From assembly GCF_024207115.1 (NCBI RefSeq), contig NZ_CP100128.1, positions 310,001 through 374,000 on the forward strand: a stretch of 64,000 nt of DNA, in the 5' to 3' direction. The DNA comes from Chromobacterium sp. IIBBL 290-4. GTDB taxonomy: Bacteria; Pseudomonadota; Gammaproteobacteria; Burkholderiales; Chromobacteriaceae. Both the position numbers and the translations under genes were made by a program. This document shows, piece after piece, positions 35,862 to 44,992 of this stretch (position 1 is its first letter; every line of letters begins with the position of its first letter). The notes beneath the pieces are model-generated. The model saw only the letters and a program-made list of their open reading frames with translations. It had not been told where the DNA came from and did not search any database.

Positions 35862-36302
35862 ATGCAACTACGCAGCTGGTTTTCAGCCGTTTCCCTGGCC
35901 TGCGGCATCACATGTCTGGCCGCCGCGGCACACGCCGCGGACTCTCAGCCCAACGCCAAGCAAATCGAAGAGATCGCCAAATCGCAACAAGCGCTGCAAG
36001 CGCCGCTTCAACTAGGCGTGGCCTCGCAAAGCCAATATGTTTGCGCCGGCTGGGTGCCTGCCGGCTGGGTCATGGTGGGAGACATGTGGAGCCCCACCAG
36101 CTGCGGCAATCCCACTCGCATCACCTACAACGTCTGGCTGATCGAAAGCCTGGCCGACAAAGCCGTCGGTTCGACGATGTATATCTGCAATGGCCCCGTG
36201 CCCAGCGGCTGGAGCGTGGTCGGCTCGACGTGGAGCCCCAACACCTGCGGCCATCCCACGCGCATCATGAACAATCAGCTGATCATCCGCCGCATGAGCT
36301 AA
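35862..36302 (+). CDS. Small secreted protein with an internal tandem duplication
   Basis: A 146-residue protein: signal peptide ending AHA-ADS, a short helical linker (residues 28-55), then two tandem modules of about 37 residues. Module 1: YVCAGWVPAGWVMVG...WSPTSCGNPTRI. Module 2: YICNGPVPSGWSVVG...WSPNTCGHPTRI. Each has two Cys, a P-x-GW core and a WSP-x-x-CG-x-PTRI end. No family recognised; the pattern suggests small disulfide-linked beta modules facing the outside. GGAGAG ribosome binding site upstream. Single gene unit. Confidence 0.82.
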   Translation: MQLRSWFSAVSLACGITCLAAAAHAADSQPNAKQIEEIAKSQQALQAPLQLGVASQSQYVCAGWVPAGWVMVGDMWSPTSCGNPTRITYNVWLIESLADKAVGSTMYICNGPVPSGWSVVGSTWSPNTCGHPTRIMNNQLIIRRMS

Positions 36303-36484
36303 GCCCCCTCGGCGGCCATGCGCGCGCGCCGGCAAGCGCGTCCCGGCGATGCGCCTGAGTGAACCCTGCATGCATCGCCGGCTTATCCATTCTTATCCGC
36401 ATCAATAAATCCGCAAAAGACACAGCCTCGCGCGGCTTAGCCTTCTAAACTGAAAATCGGCTTTGTCGACTTAGGGAGCAAGAC

Positions 36485-37249
36485 ATGCATGTCAGGGCTT
36501 TGGGCGCCTCGGCCTGCATAGGCAACCCCGGCTACACCACTTGCCTGCTGGCCGGCCAGGACACGCTGGTGGACTGCGGAACCGGCGCGGGCACGCTCTC
36601 AACAGAAGACATTCTGGCGCTCAGAAGCGTGCTGCTCACCCACAGCCATCTCGACCACACCGGCCTGCTGCCGCTCTTGGCCGATGTGCACGCCTGTCAT
36701 GACGGACCGGGGCTGGATGTCTACGGTTTGCCGGAAACATTGGATGCCTTGTCCCGCCATTTTTTCAATGACGCCATCTGGCCGGATTACGCCCGCCAGG
36801 AGAACGGCAAATCCTGGCTGCGCATGCGGCCCATCGATGTGGGCGACACGGTGCCGCTGACCAATGGCTTGGCGACGGCCCTTCCTGCGCAGCACACTCA
36901 GCCCGCGCTGGGCTGGCTGATTGAAGGACCATGGCGCGCGCTGGCGTATAGCGGCGACTCCGCGCCCTGCCCCGCCTTCTGGCAATGGGTCTGCGGCGTT
37001 CCCTCGCTGACCGACGTGATATGCGAAGTCTGTTACAACGATGCCCTGCAAGCGCTGGCCGGCAAACAAGGCCATAGCACGCCGGGCCAGCTGGCGTCCT
37101 ACCTGGCGAAACTGCCCAGCCAGGCCCAATTCTGGGTGACGCATATCGATTCCCGCTGCAGGACTGAAGTGATTCAGGAAATGCAGCGCTTGTGCCCGGC
37201 CAATCTGCGTCTCAGCATGCTGAAGGAAGGCACGCTGATTGAACTGTGA
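36485..37249 (+). CDS. MBL-fold hydrolase, class II cyclic-nucleotide phosphodiesterase-like
   Basis: A 254-residue metallo-beta-lactamase-fold protein with the metal motif THSHLDHTGLLPLL (HxHxDH), a later AYSGDSAP and a final His in VTHIDSRC. The order and the N-terminus (GNPGYTTCLLAGQDTLVDCG) resemble class II 3',5'-cyclic nucleotide phosphodiesterases (CpdP-like), so cAMP hydrolysis is one possibility. Followed 20 bp later by a DUF190 gene in the same direction. Confidence 0.85.
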   Translation: MHVRALGASACIGNPGYTTCLLAGQDTLVDCGTGAGTLSTEDILALRSVLLTHSHLDHTGLLPLLADVHACHDGPGLDVYGLPETLDALSRHFFNDAIWPDYARQENGKSWLRMRPIDVGDTVPLTNGLATALPAQHTQPALGWLIEGPWRALAYSGDSAPCPAFWQWVCGVPSLTDVICEVCYNDALQALAGKQGHSTPGQLASYLAKLPSQAQFWVTHIDSRCRTEVIQEMQRLCPANLRLSMLKEGTLIEL

Positions 37250-37269
37250 CTCCATGGCGGAGGACCATC

Positions 37270-37587
37270 ATGCAAGGCTATCAATTATCTTTCTTCACGC
37301 AGCAAGACCATCGCCATCATGGCTTGCCGCTAGGCGAATGGATCATGCAGGAGGCTCGCCGGCTGGGCATACGCGGCGCGACGCTGTTCGCCGCCAGCGA
37401 AGGCTTCGGCAACGACAGGCGCATCCATGCCGCGCGCTTTTTCGATCTGGCCGACCAGCCGGTGGAGGTGACCCTGGCGCTCAGCGCGCAGGAGGCCGAT
37501 CTGCTGCTGCAAAGGCTGCGCGAGGAAGGCGTCAAAGTGTTTTACATGAAAACGCCGGTGGAGTACGGCATGCTGGGAGAGGGGTGA
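37270..37587 (+). CDS. DUF190 family protein
   Basis: A 105-residue protein of the DUF190 family, whose fold resembles PII signal proteins: GYQLSFFTQQDHRHHGLPLGEWIM, LGIRGATLFAASEGFG. Members often sit with CrcB fluoride channels; none is seen here. GGAGG is 7 bp before the ATG. Function unknown; perhaps a small-ligand sensor for the MBL hydrolase (inference from pairing only). Confidence 0.85.
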   Translation: MQGYQLSFFTQQDHRHHGLPLGEWIMQEARRLGIRGATLFAASEGFGNDRRIHAARFFDLADQPVEVTLALSAQEADLLLQRLREEGVKVFYMKTPVEYGMLGEG

Positions 37588-37592
37588 AGCAA

Positions 37593-37620
37593 AAGCGCCG
37601 GAAGCCCGCCTCCGGCGCTT
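37593..37620. terminator. Terminator between DUF190 and a C-N hydrolase gene
   Basis: Stem AAGCGCCGGA (37593-37602) with TCCGGCGCTT (37611-37620). The convergent genes on each side end within 11 bp; the minus-strand exit has TTTTG. Confidence 0.8.
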
Positions 37621-37630
37621 GATTCCACTC

Positions 37631-38656
37631 TTACTTGGGCTGGGTGAAAGTGATGTCGGACAAAGCCGGAACAGGAATGACCTGGCTTTCCACCGTGGCG
37701 AAATCGATGTCTTTCAGCTTCAGGCCGAAATACTGCATGCTCTGATAGGTTCGAATGCCGAACTCCCCGGTATTCAGCCCCTTCACCACCGCCCACTGGG
37801 TGTAATCCTGATCGTTGCCATCGCGGATGGTGCCGCGCGGAATATCCACGCTATTGAGCAGATGCGTGGCCAGGGTATACGCGTCCTGCACATTGGCCGG
37901 CGTATCGGCGTATTGCTTCAGATAGGCGGCGCGGACAAAACGCGACGGCGGCGTGGCGTTGCCCGGCAACCCAGCCAGGCCGCCGCCATGCCCCGGCGAG
38001 GAAACCGACAGCGACCCCAGGGTCTGGGACTTGGGATCATTAGGCGTCAGATTCACATAATTGCCCAGATTATCCAGATGCCACGGGAACCAAGGCGCGT
38101 TGGTGCATACCCCCACCGGGTTATCGTGGATTTTCTGTTCGCCATTCTGGAATTCGATCACCACCGCCGCGCCGGTCTTGTCCACCACAGAGGCATGCAG
38201 AGGCAATTGAGAAGCGAGCAGCGCCGGGAACCAGAAATGCCGAGTCGGCAGCTTGGCCTTGACCTCGGCGATGCTGCCGCAGTTGCCGAGCAGCCAGTCG
38301 GCCAGCAACGGCGCCAGCACCGTGTTTTGCAAGTCGCCGAAAGGCTGATACACGGTTCCCGGCAGCCATAGCAAACCCACGCTCAATCCCGCCTCGTTCA
38401 TGCCGTCGGTCACGATGCGCTCGGACAGCGCCTTCAGCGGCAGATTGGTGGAGCTGATGCCGACATAACCGTATTCGGCGGTCCAGCCCGGCCCTCCCGC
38501 CAACTGGCCCAGCAGCTCATGCGCGCCCGAGGGCTGCCGATAAGGCTGGCCTCGCCGCTGGATGTAAAAAGCCGGGGCAAGCGACTGGGCGAACTCCATC
38601 GACCGCCCCACCACATGATTGCCGTCTGCAGAGCGGATCTGAAAATGCGTGCACAT
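37631..38656 (-). CDS. Linear amide C-N hydrolase (choloylglycine hydrolase family)
   Basis: A 341-residue Ntn hydrolase. The start MCTHFQIRSADGN places the nucleophile Cys at position 2, exposed once Met is removed; Arg and Asp of the active site follow (IRSADGN). Family members include bile-salt hydrolases, penicillin V acylases and AHL acylases. There is no signal peptide in front of Cys2, so it acts in the cytoplasm, unlike many Gram-negative relatives. AAGGAGG precedes the ATG. Substrate open; AHL degradation would be relevant in a Chromobacterium-like host that uses AHL signalling. Confidence 0.88.
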   Translation of the reverse strand: MCTHFQIRSADGNHVVGRSMEFAQSLAPAFYIQRRGQPYRQPSGAHELLGQLAGGPGWTAEYGYVGISSTNLPLKALSERIVTDGMNEAGLSVGLLWLPGTVYQPFGDLQNTVLAPLLADWLLGNCGSIAEVKAKLPTRHFWFPALLASQLPLHASVVDKTGAAVVIEFQNGEQKIHDNPVGVCTNAPWFPWHLDNLGNYVNLTPNDPKSQTLGSLSVSSPGHGGGLAGLPGNATPPSRFVRAAYLKQYADTPANVQDAYTLATHLLNSVDIPRGTIRDGNDQDYTQWAVVKGLNTGEFGIRTYQSMQYFGLKLKDIDFATVESQVIPVPALSDITFTQPK

Positions 38657-38782
38657 TCTAGCCTCCTTGGCGCAGGCCATCCCCAACCGCCGGGCGGCGC
38701 CGCCAAATCGGCGGCGGGATGGCGCAAACGCCTAGGAAACCCTGTCGCGCGCGGACGCGACACTGTCCTTTCGGACAAATGC

Positions 38783-38992
38783 TCAGTAGCTCACGTCGAA
38801 ACCGGCATCGGCTACTGCGGCGGCCAGCTCCTCCGGCGACACGATGGCCGGATCGTACTGGATATCGGCCTGTTTGCCCTCCAGGCTGACTTGCGCCTCG
38901 CTGACGCCCGCCATGCCGGTCAGCACGCCGCTGACGCTCTTGACGCAGCCGCCGCAAGTCATGCCATCGATGTTCAAAATCAGGTCTGCCAT
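38783..38992 (-). CDS. copZ: Copper chaperone CopZ-like (HMA domain)
   Basis: A 69-residue single heavy-metal-associated domain: metal site MTCGGCVKSV, then the usual beta-alpha-beta-beta-alpha-beta pattern ending AVADAGFDVSY. It delivers Cu(I) to the ATPase encoded just upstream. It lies 30 bp downstream of copA in the same orientation. Confidence 0.93.
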   Translation of the reverse strand: MADLILNIDGMTCGGCVKSVSGVLTGMAGVSEAQVSLEGKQADIQYDPAIVSPEELAAAVADAGFDVSY

Positions 38993-39022
38993 TTCAATCT
39001 CCCTTACGCGTTAATTTGAACG

Positions 39023-41365
39023 TCAGCGCCAACGGCGCAACAACAAAGAATTGGATACCACCGACACCGAGCTCGCCGCCATCGCCGCGCCGGCGATGAC
39101 CGGATTGAGCATGCCCAGCGCCGCCAGTGGAATGCCCAGCGCGTTGTAGACGAAGGCGAAGCCCAGATTCTGCCTGATCTTGCGCAATGTGGCGCGCGAC
39201 AGGCGCATCGCGTCGACGGCATGATTCAGATCGCCGTGCATCAGGGTGATGTCGGCGGTTTCGATGGCGACATCCGAGCCTGCGCCCATCGCCAGGCTGA
39301 CATCGGCGGCCGCCAGGGCCGGCGCGTCGTTGACGCCGTCGCCCAGCATGGCCACCACCTTGCCCTGCTTTTGCCAGCGCGCCACTTCGGCGGCCTTGTC
39401 CTCCGGCCGCACCTCCGCCCGGTACTGGCTAATGCCGGCCTCGGCGGCGATGGAGGCGGCGGTGGCCGGATTGTCGCCGGTCAGCATAAGCACCTCCACG
39501 CCCATTCTCTTCAGCGCCGCCACCGCGGCGGCGGAGCTGGGACGTATTTTGTCGGCCAGCGACAACAGGCCGAGCAAACCGCCGTCCGCTTCAACTGCGA
39601 TCACGGTATGGCCGGCGGCCTGCAGGCTCGCCGCCTGGGTTACCGCCTCTTCTCCTATCCAGGCCGGCACGCCGACACGCACCCGCCCCACGCCCTCGAT
39701 GCGCGCCGCCACGCCGCGGCCGACCTCGGCCGAGAAGCCGCTCACCGGCAGCAGGGCCAGCCCGCGCGCCTGCCCGCCTTCCAGCACCGCGCGCGCCAAG
39801 GGGTGTTCGGACCCGGCCTCCACGCTGGCGGCCAGCCGCAACAGCTCATCCTCGCCCACCCTGCAGGCATGGAGGCCTACCAGCTTGGGCCGCCCTTCCG
39901 TCAGGGTGCCGGTCTTGTCCACCAGCAACACGTCCACCTTGCTGGCCATCTCCAGAGCGCCGGCATTGCGGAACAACACGCCGCGGCGCGCGCCATTGCC
40001 CACGCCCACCATCACCGCCGTCGGCGTCGCCAGGCCCAGGGCGCATGGGCAGGCGATCACCAGCACCGCCACCGCGTGGATCAAGGCCTGGCTCCAGTCG
40101 CCCAACATCCAGGCGCTGAGCAGAAAAGTCGCCGCGCTGATGCTGACCACCGCCGGCACGAACACGCCGGAAATGCGGTCGGCCAATTGCTGGATAGGCG
40201 CCTTGGAGCCCTGGGCCGCCGCCACCAGCCGCACAATTTCCGCCAGCTGCGTGGCGCCGCCGACGCCGGTGGCGCGTATCTTCAGCATGCCGTCCTGATT
40301 GCGAGTGGCCGCATAGACCTTGTCGCCCAAGGTTTTGGTGACCGGCAGGCTTTCGCCGGTCAGCATGCTTTCGTCCAAGGCGGCCGCGCCGTCCACTACT
40401 TCGCCATCCACCGGCAAGCTTTCGCCGTGGCGCACCACCACGATATCGCCGAGCGCCAGGCTGTCCACAGCCACCTCGATCAGCTCGCCACCCCGCTCGA
40501 CGCGAGCCGTCTTCGGCGCCAGCCGGATCAGCTCCTCGATCGCCGCCGAAGTCTTGCCCTTGGCCCGCGCCTCCAGCAGCTTGCCCAGCAACACCAGCGT
40601 GATCACCGCCGCGCTGGCTTCGAAATAGACATGTTGGCCTTCCAGATCCCATAGCGTCACCGCCGCGGACAGCAGCCAGGCCATGCTGGTGCCCAGCGCC
40701 ACCAGCACATCCATATTGGCCCCGCCGCCTTTCAAGGCATGCCAGGCGCCGCGGTAGAAGCGCCAGCCGACGATGAACTGCACCGGCGTCGCCAGCCACA
40801 GCTGCCAATCGCGCGGCAGCAGGCCGTGGTGGCCGAACAGCATCGCCGCCATTTCCGCCAGAAATGGCAGCGTCAGCGCGGCGGAAAAGACGAACCAGGC
40901 CAGCTCGCGCCGGTAATGCGCCGCATGGCGCTCGGCTTGGTCCGGCGCCTCGGCGGCCGCCTCCGCCTGGTATCCGGCCTTCGCCACCGCCTGCAGCAGG
41001 CTGGCGCGGTCGGACAAACCGGCTATCCAAGTCACCTGCGCCCGCTCGGTGGCGAAGTTGACGCTGGCGGACACGCCAGGCAAACGGCTCAATACCTTCT
41101 CCACCCGGGCGGCGCAGGCTGCGCAAGTCATGCCCGAGATGGCCAGCTCCACGCTTTCGCGCCGCACTTGGAAACCGGTTTTGGCGATCGCGGCGATCAC
41201 CTCGTCCACGCCCGTCCCATCGGCCAGACTGACGCTGGCGGACTCATTGGCAAAGCTGACCGCGGCCTCGACGCCGCTTAATTTGTTCAACTGCTTTTCG
41301 ATGCGCGCGGCGCAAGCCGCGCAGCTCATGCCGGCGATAGGCAACTGCAGCGTGGTGATGGACAT
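39023..41365 (-). CDS. copA: Copper-exporting P1B-type ATPase
   Basis: A 780-residue inner-membrane Cu(I) pump. Two N-terminal HMA domains carry MSCAACAARI (residues 13-22) and MTCAACAARV; the transmembrane CPC motif is in VIACPCALGLATPTA; the phosphorylated Asp is in DKTGTLTEGRP, and the hinge GDGVNDAPALAAAD is intact. AAGGAGA ribosome binding site. Upstream lies a palindrome at 41387-41403 overlapping a likely promoter, so it is probably copper-induced. Confidence 0.96.
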   Translation of the reverse strand: MSITTLQLPIAGMSCAACAARIEKQLNKLSGVEAAVSFANESASVSLADGTGVDEVIAAIAKTGFQVRRESVELAISGMTCAACAARVEKVLSRLPGVSASVNFATERAQVTWIAGLSDRASLLQAVAKAGYQAEAAAEAPDQAERHAAHYRRELAWFVFSAALTLPFLAEMAAMLFGHHGLLPRDWQLWLATPVQFIVGWRFYRGAWHALKGGGANMDVLVALGTSMAWLLSAAVTLWDLEGQHVYFEASAAVITLVLLGKLLEARAKGKTSAAIEELIRLAPKTARVERGGELIEVAVDSLALGDIVVVRHGESLPVDGEVVDGAAALDESMLTGESLPVTKTLGDKVYAATRNQDGMLKIRATGVGGATQLAEIVRLVAAAQGSKAPIQQLADRISGVFVPAVVSISAATFLLSAWMLGDWSQALIHAVAVLVIACPCALGLATPTAVMVGVGNGARRGVLFRNAGALEMASKVDVLLVDKTGTLTEGRPKLVGLHACRVGEDELLRLAASVEAGSEHPLARAVLEGGQARGLALLPVSGFSAEVGRGVAARIEGVGRVRVGVPAWIGEEAVTQAASLQAAGHTVIAVEADGGLLGLLSLADKIRPSSAAAVAALKRMGVEVLMLTGDNPATAASIAAEAGISQYRAEVRPEDKAAEVARWQKQGKVVAMLGDGVNDAPALAAADVSLAMGAGSDVAIETADITLMHGDLNHAVDAMRLSRATLRKIRQNLGFAFVYNALGIPLAALGMLNPVIAGAAMAASSVSVVSNSLLLRRWR

Positions 41366-41386
41366 AGCGCTCTCCTTGCCGTCTTT

Positions 41387-41412
41387 ATACCCCCAAGGGG
41401 TATCAAGAGCAA
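41387..41412 (-). promoter_or_regulatory. copA promoter with palindromic operator (CsoR-type)
   Basis: The palindrome ATACCCC-CAA-GGGGTAT at 41387-41403 resembles CsoR-type copper-repressor operators rather than CueR sites. On the minus strand TTGCTC and TATAAA 17 bp apart form a plausible promoter whose -10 and spacer it overlaps, which fits repression. No csoR or cueR gene is in the window. Confidence 0.6.
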
Positions 41413-41504
41413 GCGAAATCAGGACGCAGGCCACACCTTGTCGCTTTACCGGCCACGGCGGCTGTGTTAACAAGATGGATTGATCGGCAACAACGAGGAT
41501 GCCC

Positions 41505-42137
41505 ATGCCTTTGAAGCGTTATGGCGCGGATTGCGCCTTGATCGTGGTGGATGTGCAAAACAGCTTCTGTCCCGGCGGCGAACTGGCCGTGCCGGGCGGC
41601 GATGAAGTGGCGCCGTTGATCAACCACCTGTCGCTGCTGTTCGAAAACGTCATTCTGACTCAGGACTGGCACCCGCGCGGCCACGTGTCCTTCGCCAGCA
41701 GCCATGCCGGCAAGCAGCCCTTCCAGAACATAGATCTGCCCTACGGCCCGCAAACGCTGTGGCCGGACCACTGCGTGGCGGGCAGCCATGGCGCGGCCTT
41801 CCACCCGGAGCTGGAAACCGAACGCGCGCGGCTGGTGGTGCGCAAGGGCATCCACGCCCAGGTGGACAGCTACTCGGCCTTTGTCGAAGCCGACCGCAGC
41901 ACCGTCACCGGCCTGGCCGGCTATCTGAACGCGCTGGGGGTGAAAAAGGTTTGGCTGGCCGGCCTAGCCACCGATTTCTGCGTGGCCTGGAGCGCCATCG
42001 ACGCCCGCGCCGCCGGTTTTGAAACCTATGTGATAGAAGACGCCTGCCGGGCGATAGACATCGACGGCTCCCTCAAGGAAGCATGGATGACGATGCGCCA
42101 GGCCGGCGTCAAACGGCTGCGATCCGACGAAGTGTAA
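41505..42137 (+). CDS. pncA: Nicotinamidase
   Basis: A 210-residue isochorismatase-fold amidase. Catalytic Asp in IVVDVQNSF; metal-binding DWHP; Lys in VRKGIH; nucleophile Cys in GLATDFCVAW. It converts nicotinamide to nicotinic acid in NAD salvage. ATG 41505 with GAGGA 6 bp upstream was preferred to ATG 41499. Divergent from copA; convergent with the phosphonate permease gene. Confidence 0.94.
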   Translation: MPLKRYGADCALIVVDVQNSFCPGGELAVPGGDEVAPLINHLSLLFENVILTQDWHPRGHVSFASSHAGKQPFQNIDLPYGPQTLWPDHCVAGSHGAAFHPELETERARLVVRKGIHAQVDSYSAFVEADRSTVTGLAGYLNALGVKKVWLAGLATDFCVAWSAIDARAAGFETYVIEDACRAIDIDGSLKEAWMTMRQAGVKRLRSDEV

Positions 42138-42143
42138 GCGTCC

Positions 42144-43841
42144 TCAGCCGCGCCAGCGCTGATGCCGGCGCGCGGCCCAAGCCAGCCATTCAAACAGCGC
42201 GGACACCGCGGCGGACGTCAGCACGATCAAGGTCGCCATCGCCGCCGCGGCCGCGGTGTCGCCCGCATCGTCCATGGTGACGATGGACACCGCCGCCAGG
42301 CTGCGCTCCGGCCCGATGATGAAAATCAACGCCGACAGCGTCGTCATCGCGGACACGAACAGAAAACGCGCCACCTCAAGCAAGGCCGGCAGGCACACCG
42401 GCAGCGTCACCCGCCGCATGGTGACCCAGAACGGCACTTTCAACGATGCCGCCACCGCCTCGAATTCGCCATCCAGCTGCTTGAGCACGGTGCAGACCGT
42501 CAGGTGCGCGGTGGAGTAAAAATGGCCTATGGCGCACATCGTCAGCAAGGCCAGCCCGCCATACAGGCCGCTCAAGGGATTGAGCGGATGGTTGAAGAAA
42601 AACACATAGCCCAGACCCAACACCAGCCCCGGCACCGCCATCGGCAACAAGGCCAGAAAGCCCAGCGCGGCCCGCCCCGCCGGCGCGGCGCGCAAACGCT
42701 CGGCGGCGCTCGCGCCGGCGAACACCAGCAGCGTGCCGATCAGCGCCGCGGCGCAAGCCATCTGCAGCGAATTGAAATACGCGTCCCAGCCGCCGCCGTC
42801 GACCTGGTCGAAACGATAATGCGCCAGCGTCAGAGACATGTCGTAAGGCCAATAGCGGATGAAGGACGCGGCGACGCCCACGCCCAACAAGGCCAGGAGG
42901 GGGAGAGACAACCCCGCCAGCATCAACGCGGCCAAAAGATCGCGCCGGCCATCCGCGCCGGGCGCATAGGGCACGGCCCGCGCCGACATCGCCGCCTGCT
43001 GCCGCCGGGAAACCGCGCGCTCCACCCAAAACGACAAGGCCGCGGGCAAGAGCAGCATCAGCCCCACCACCGCGCCGCGCGGAAAGTTCTGCTGCCCCAC
43101 CACCTGCTTGAACACTTCCACCGCCAGCACATTGCAATCGCCGCCCAGGACCTTGGGCACGCCGAAGTCGGTGGCCACCAGGGTGAACACCAGCAGCGCC
43201 GCCGACACCAAGCCATAGCGCGCGCCCGGCAGCGTGATGGTGACAAAGCGCCGCCAAGCGCCCGCGCCCAAGGCCCGGCCCGCCTCGTACAGGCGGGCGT
43301 CGGCCGAAGCCAGCGCGGCGCTCAGAATCAAGACGGCGTAAGGGAAAGTGTAAAACGCCTCGCCGGCCGCCACGCCCCAGAAACCATATACCGTGCCGCC
43401 ATGCAGCCAGGATTTCAGCCAGCCCTGGTTGCCGAACAGATACACCAGCGAGATGGCCGGCATCAGCGATGGCGCCAATAAAGGCGACAGCGCGATCAGA
43501 CGGAACAGGCTGCGTCCCGGCGCCAGGCTGCGGCTCAAGGCCCAGGCGAAAGCGAAGGCTGCCGGCACCACGATAAGCGCCACCGTCGCGCCCAGCAACA
43601 GGCTATTGAGCGCCGCGCGCAGCAGATTGGGAGAGGCCAGCACTTCGGCGAAATTGGCCAGGCCGGCAAAGCGGCCATTCATATCGAAAAAAGCCTTGGC
43701 CAGGATGCTGAGCAGCGGCAAGCCCACCGCCAGCGCCAGGGCGGCGACCACCAGCCACACCCAAGCCGCGGCGGCCATCGCCTCGCCATTCACAGTCCGG
43801 TCCGGCTCAGCCAGCTTGATTCTGCGCGCCAGATTCAGCAT
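42144..43841 (-). CDS. 2-aminoethylphosphonate-type ABC transporter permease (fused, two permease halves)
   Basis: A 565-residue protein with two FbpB-like permease halves and about twelve membrane helices; EAA-type loops are in YEAGRALGAGAWRRFVTITLPG and AVAASLKVPFWVTMRRVTLPV. It corresponds to PhnU and PhnV joined in one protein, as seen in 2-aminoethylphosphonate importers. It overlaps phnT by 7 bp and ends 6 bp from the pncA stop. The substrate is inferred from the island context and PhnS-like receptor. Confidence 0.9.
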   Translation of the reverse strand: MLNLARRIKLAEPDRTVNGEAMAAAAWVWLVVAALALAVGLPLLSILAKAFFDMNGRFAGLANFAEVLASPNLLRAALNSLLLGATVALIVVPAAFAFAWALSRSLAPGRSLFRLIALSPLLAPSLMPAISLVYLFGNQGWLKSWLHGGTVYGFWGVAAGEAFYTFPYAVLILSAALASADARLYEAGRALGAGAWRRFVTITLPGARYGLVSAALLVFTLVATDFGVPKVLGGDCNVLAVEVFKQVVGQQNFPRGAVVGLMLLLPAALSFWVERAVSRRQQAAMSARAVPYAPGADGRRDLLAALMLAGLSLPLLALLGVGVAASFIRYWPYDMSLTLAHYRFDQVDGGGWDAYFNSLQMACAAALIGTLLVFAGASAAERLRAAPAGRAALGFLALLPMAVPGLVLGLGYVFFFNHPLNPLSGLYGGLALLTMCAIGHFYSTAHLTVCTVLKQLDGEFEAVAASLKVPFWVTMRRVTLPVCLPALLEVARFLFVSAMTTLSALIFIIGPERSLAAVSIVTMDDAGDTAAAAAMATLIVLTSAAVSALFEWLAWAARRHQRWRG

Positions 43842-44929
43842 GCGGCCTCCGCGGCATAGGCGCGCAGCTTGCCGGCCGGCAACTCCAGCGCCACGATCTC
43901 GCCTGGCAGCAAGGGTTGCCTATCCAGCATCGACGGGCATAGTTCCGCCCGCAGCGTCACCCCCGGCATGCCTTCCGGCCGCAGACGCAAGCGGGTCATG
44001 GCGCCGCCGAAGGCCGCATCTTCTATCCTCGCCAGCACGCCGTTGCCGCCCGGCTGCCAACGCGGCTTGAGCAGCACATCCTCGGGCCGCAAAAACAGGG
44101 TCAAAGCCTCGGCATCGGGCACATTCTGCTCCAATTCGAAACAGCAACCGCCCACCTCGGCCTCGCGCGCGCCGCGCCGCCGCGCTGGCAGCCAATTGGC
44201 GTCGCCGACAAATTCGGCGACGAAGCGGCTGGCCGGCTGGCGATAAATTTGCGAAGGCGTGCCGATCTGCTCGATCCGCCCGCCGTTCATCACCACCACC
44301 CGGTCGGCGATGGCCAGCGCCTCTTCCTGATCATGCGTCACCATCAGCGTGGTGACGCCCAGCTTCTGCTGCAGCTGCTTGAGCTCGTCGCGCAGCTTGT
44401 CCCGCACCCTGGCGTCCAGAGCCGACAAGGGCTCGTCCAGCAACAACAAGCTCGGCGAAGTCGCCAAGGCTCGCGCCAGCGCGATGCGCTGCTGCTGGCC
44501 GCCGGACAGCTGCGACGGATATTTGTCTTCGCAGCCCGGCAAACCCACCATGTCCAACAGCTCGCGCACCCGTTGCGCGTGCGCGGCCTTGTCGCGCCGC
44601 GGCGTCAAGCCATAGGCGATGTTGGCGGCGACGCTCAGATTGGGAAACAAGGCATAGCTCTGGAACACGATGCCATAGTCGCGGCGGGCCGGCGCTTCGC
44701 GGGTGATGTCGCGTCTGGACAGATGGATGGCGCCGGCGTCGGGCTGATCCAGCCCGGCAATCAGCCGCAGCAGCGTGGTTTTGCCGCAGCCGGACGGACC
44801 CAGCAGGCACACAAACTCGCCCTTGGCGATGGAAAGGGAAACCCCGTCCAGAGCGGTAAAGCCGCCGAAGCGGCGGATCAGCCCATTAACAGACAAATGC
44901 TCGAACAAGAGGCTATAAGCCGGATGCAT
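43835..44929 (-). CDS. phnT: 2-aminoethylphosphonate ABC transporter ATP-binding protein
   Basis: A 364-residue ABC ATPase of the PotA/FbpC type. Walker A GPSGCGKTTLL; signature LSGGQQQRIALARAL; Walker B LLLLDEPLSALDA; H-loop VTHDQEEALAI; C-terminal TOBE-like regulatory domain from residue 240. Powers uptake through the fused permease. Start 44929 with GGAG 6-7 bp upstream. Confidence 0.92.
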   Translation of the reverse strand: MHPAYSLLFEHLSVNGLIRRFGGFTALDGVSLSIAKGEFVCLLGPSGCGKTTLLRLIAGLDQPDAGAIHLSRRDITREAPARRDYGIVFQSYALFPNLSVAANIAYGLTPRRDKAAHAQRVRELLDMVGLPGCEDKYPSQLSGGQQQRIALARALATSPSLLLLDEPLSALDARVRDKLRDELKQLQQKLGVTTLMVTHDQEEALAIADRVVVMNGGRIEQIGTPSQIYRQPASRFVAEFVGDANWLPARRRGAREAEVGGCCFELEQNVPDAEALTLFLRPEDVLLKPRWQPGGNGVLARIEDAAFGGAMTRLRLRPEGMPGVTLRAELCPSMLDRQPLLPGEIVALELPAGKLRAYAAEAAC

Positions 44930-44956
44930 CGCGTACTCCAGAAACGCCAAAATCAA

Positions 44957-44980
44957 AGCCGCCCCGCGCCGGGGGCGGCC
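44957..44980 (-). terminator. Attenuating hairpin between phnS and phnT
   Basis: Stem GCCGCCCC (44958-44965) with GGGGCGGC (44972-44979); on the minus strand it is followed by TTTGATTTT. Expected to lower permease and ATPase levels relative to the receptor. Confidence 0.65.
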
Positions 44981-44992
44981 TGAGAAACGCCC

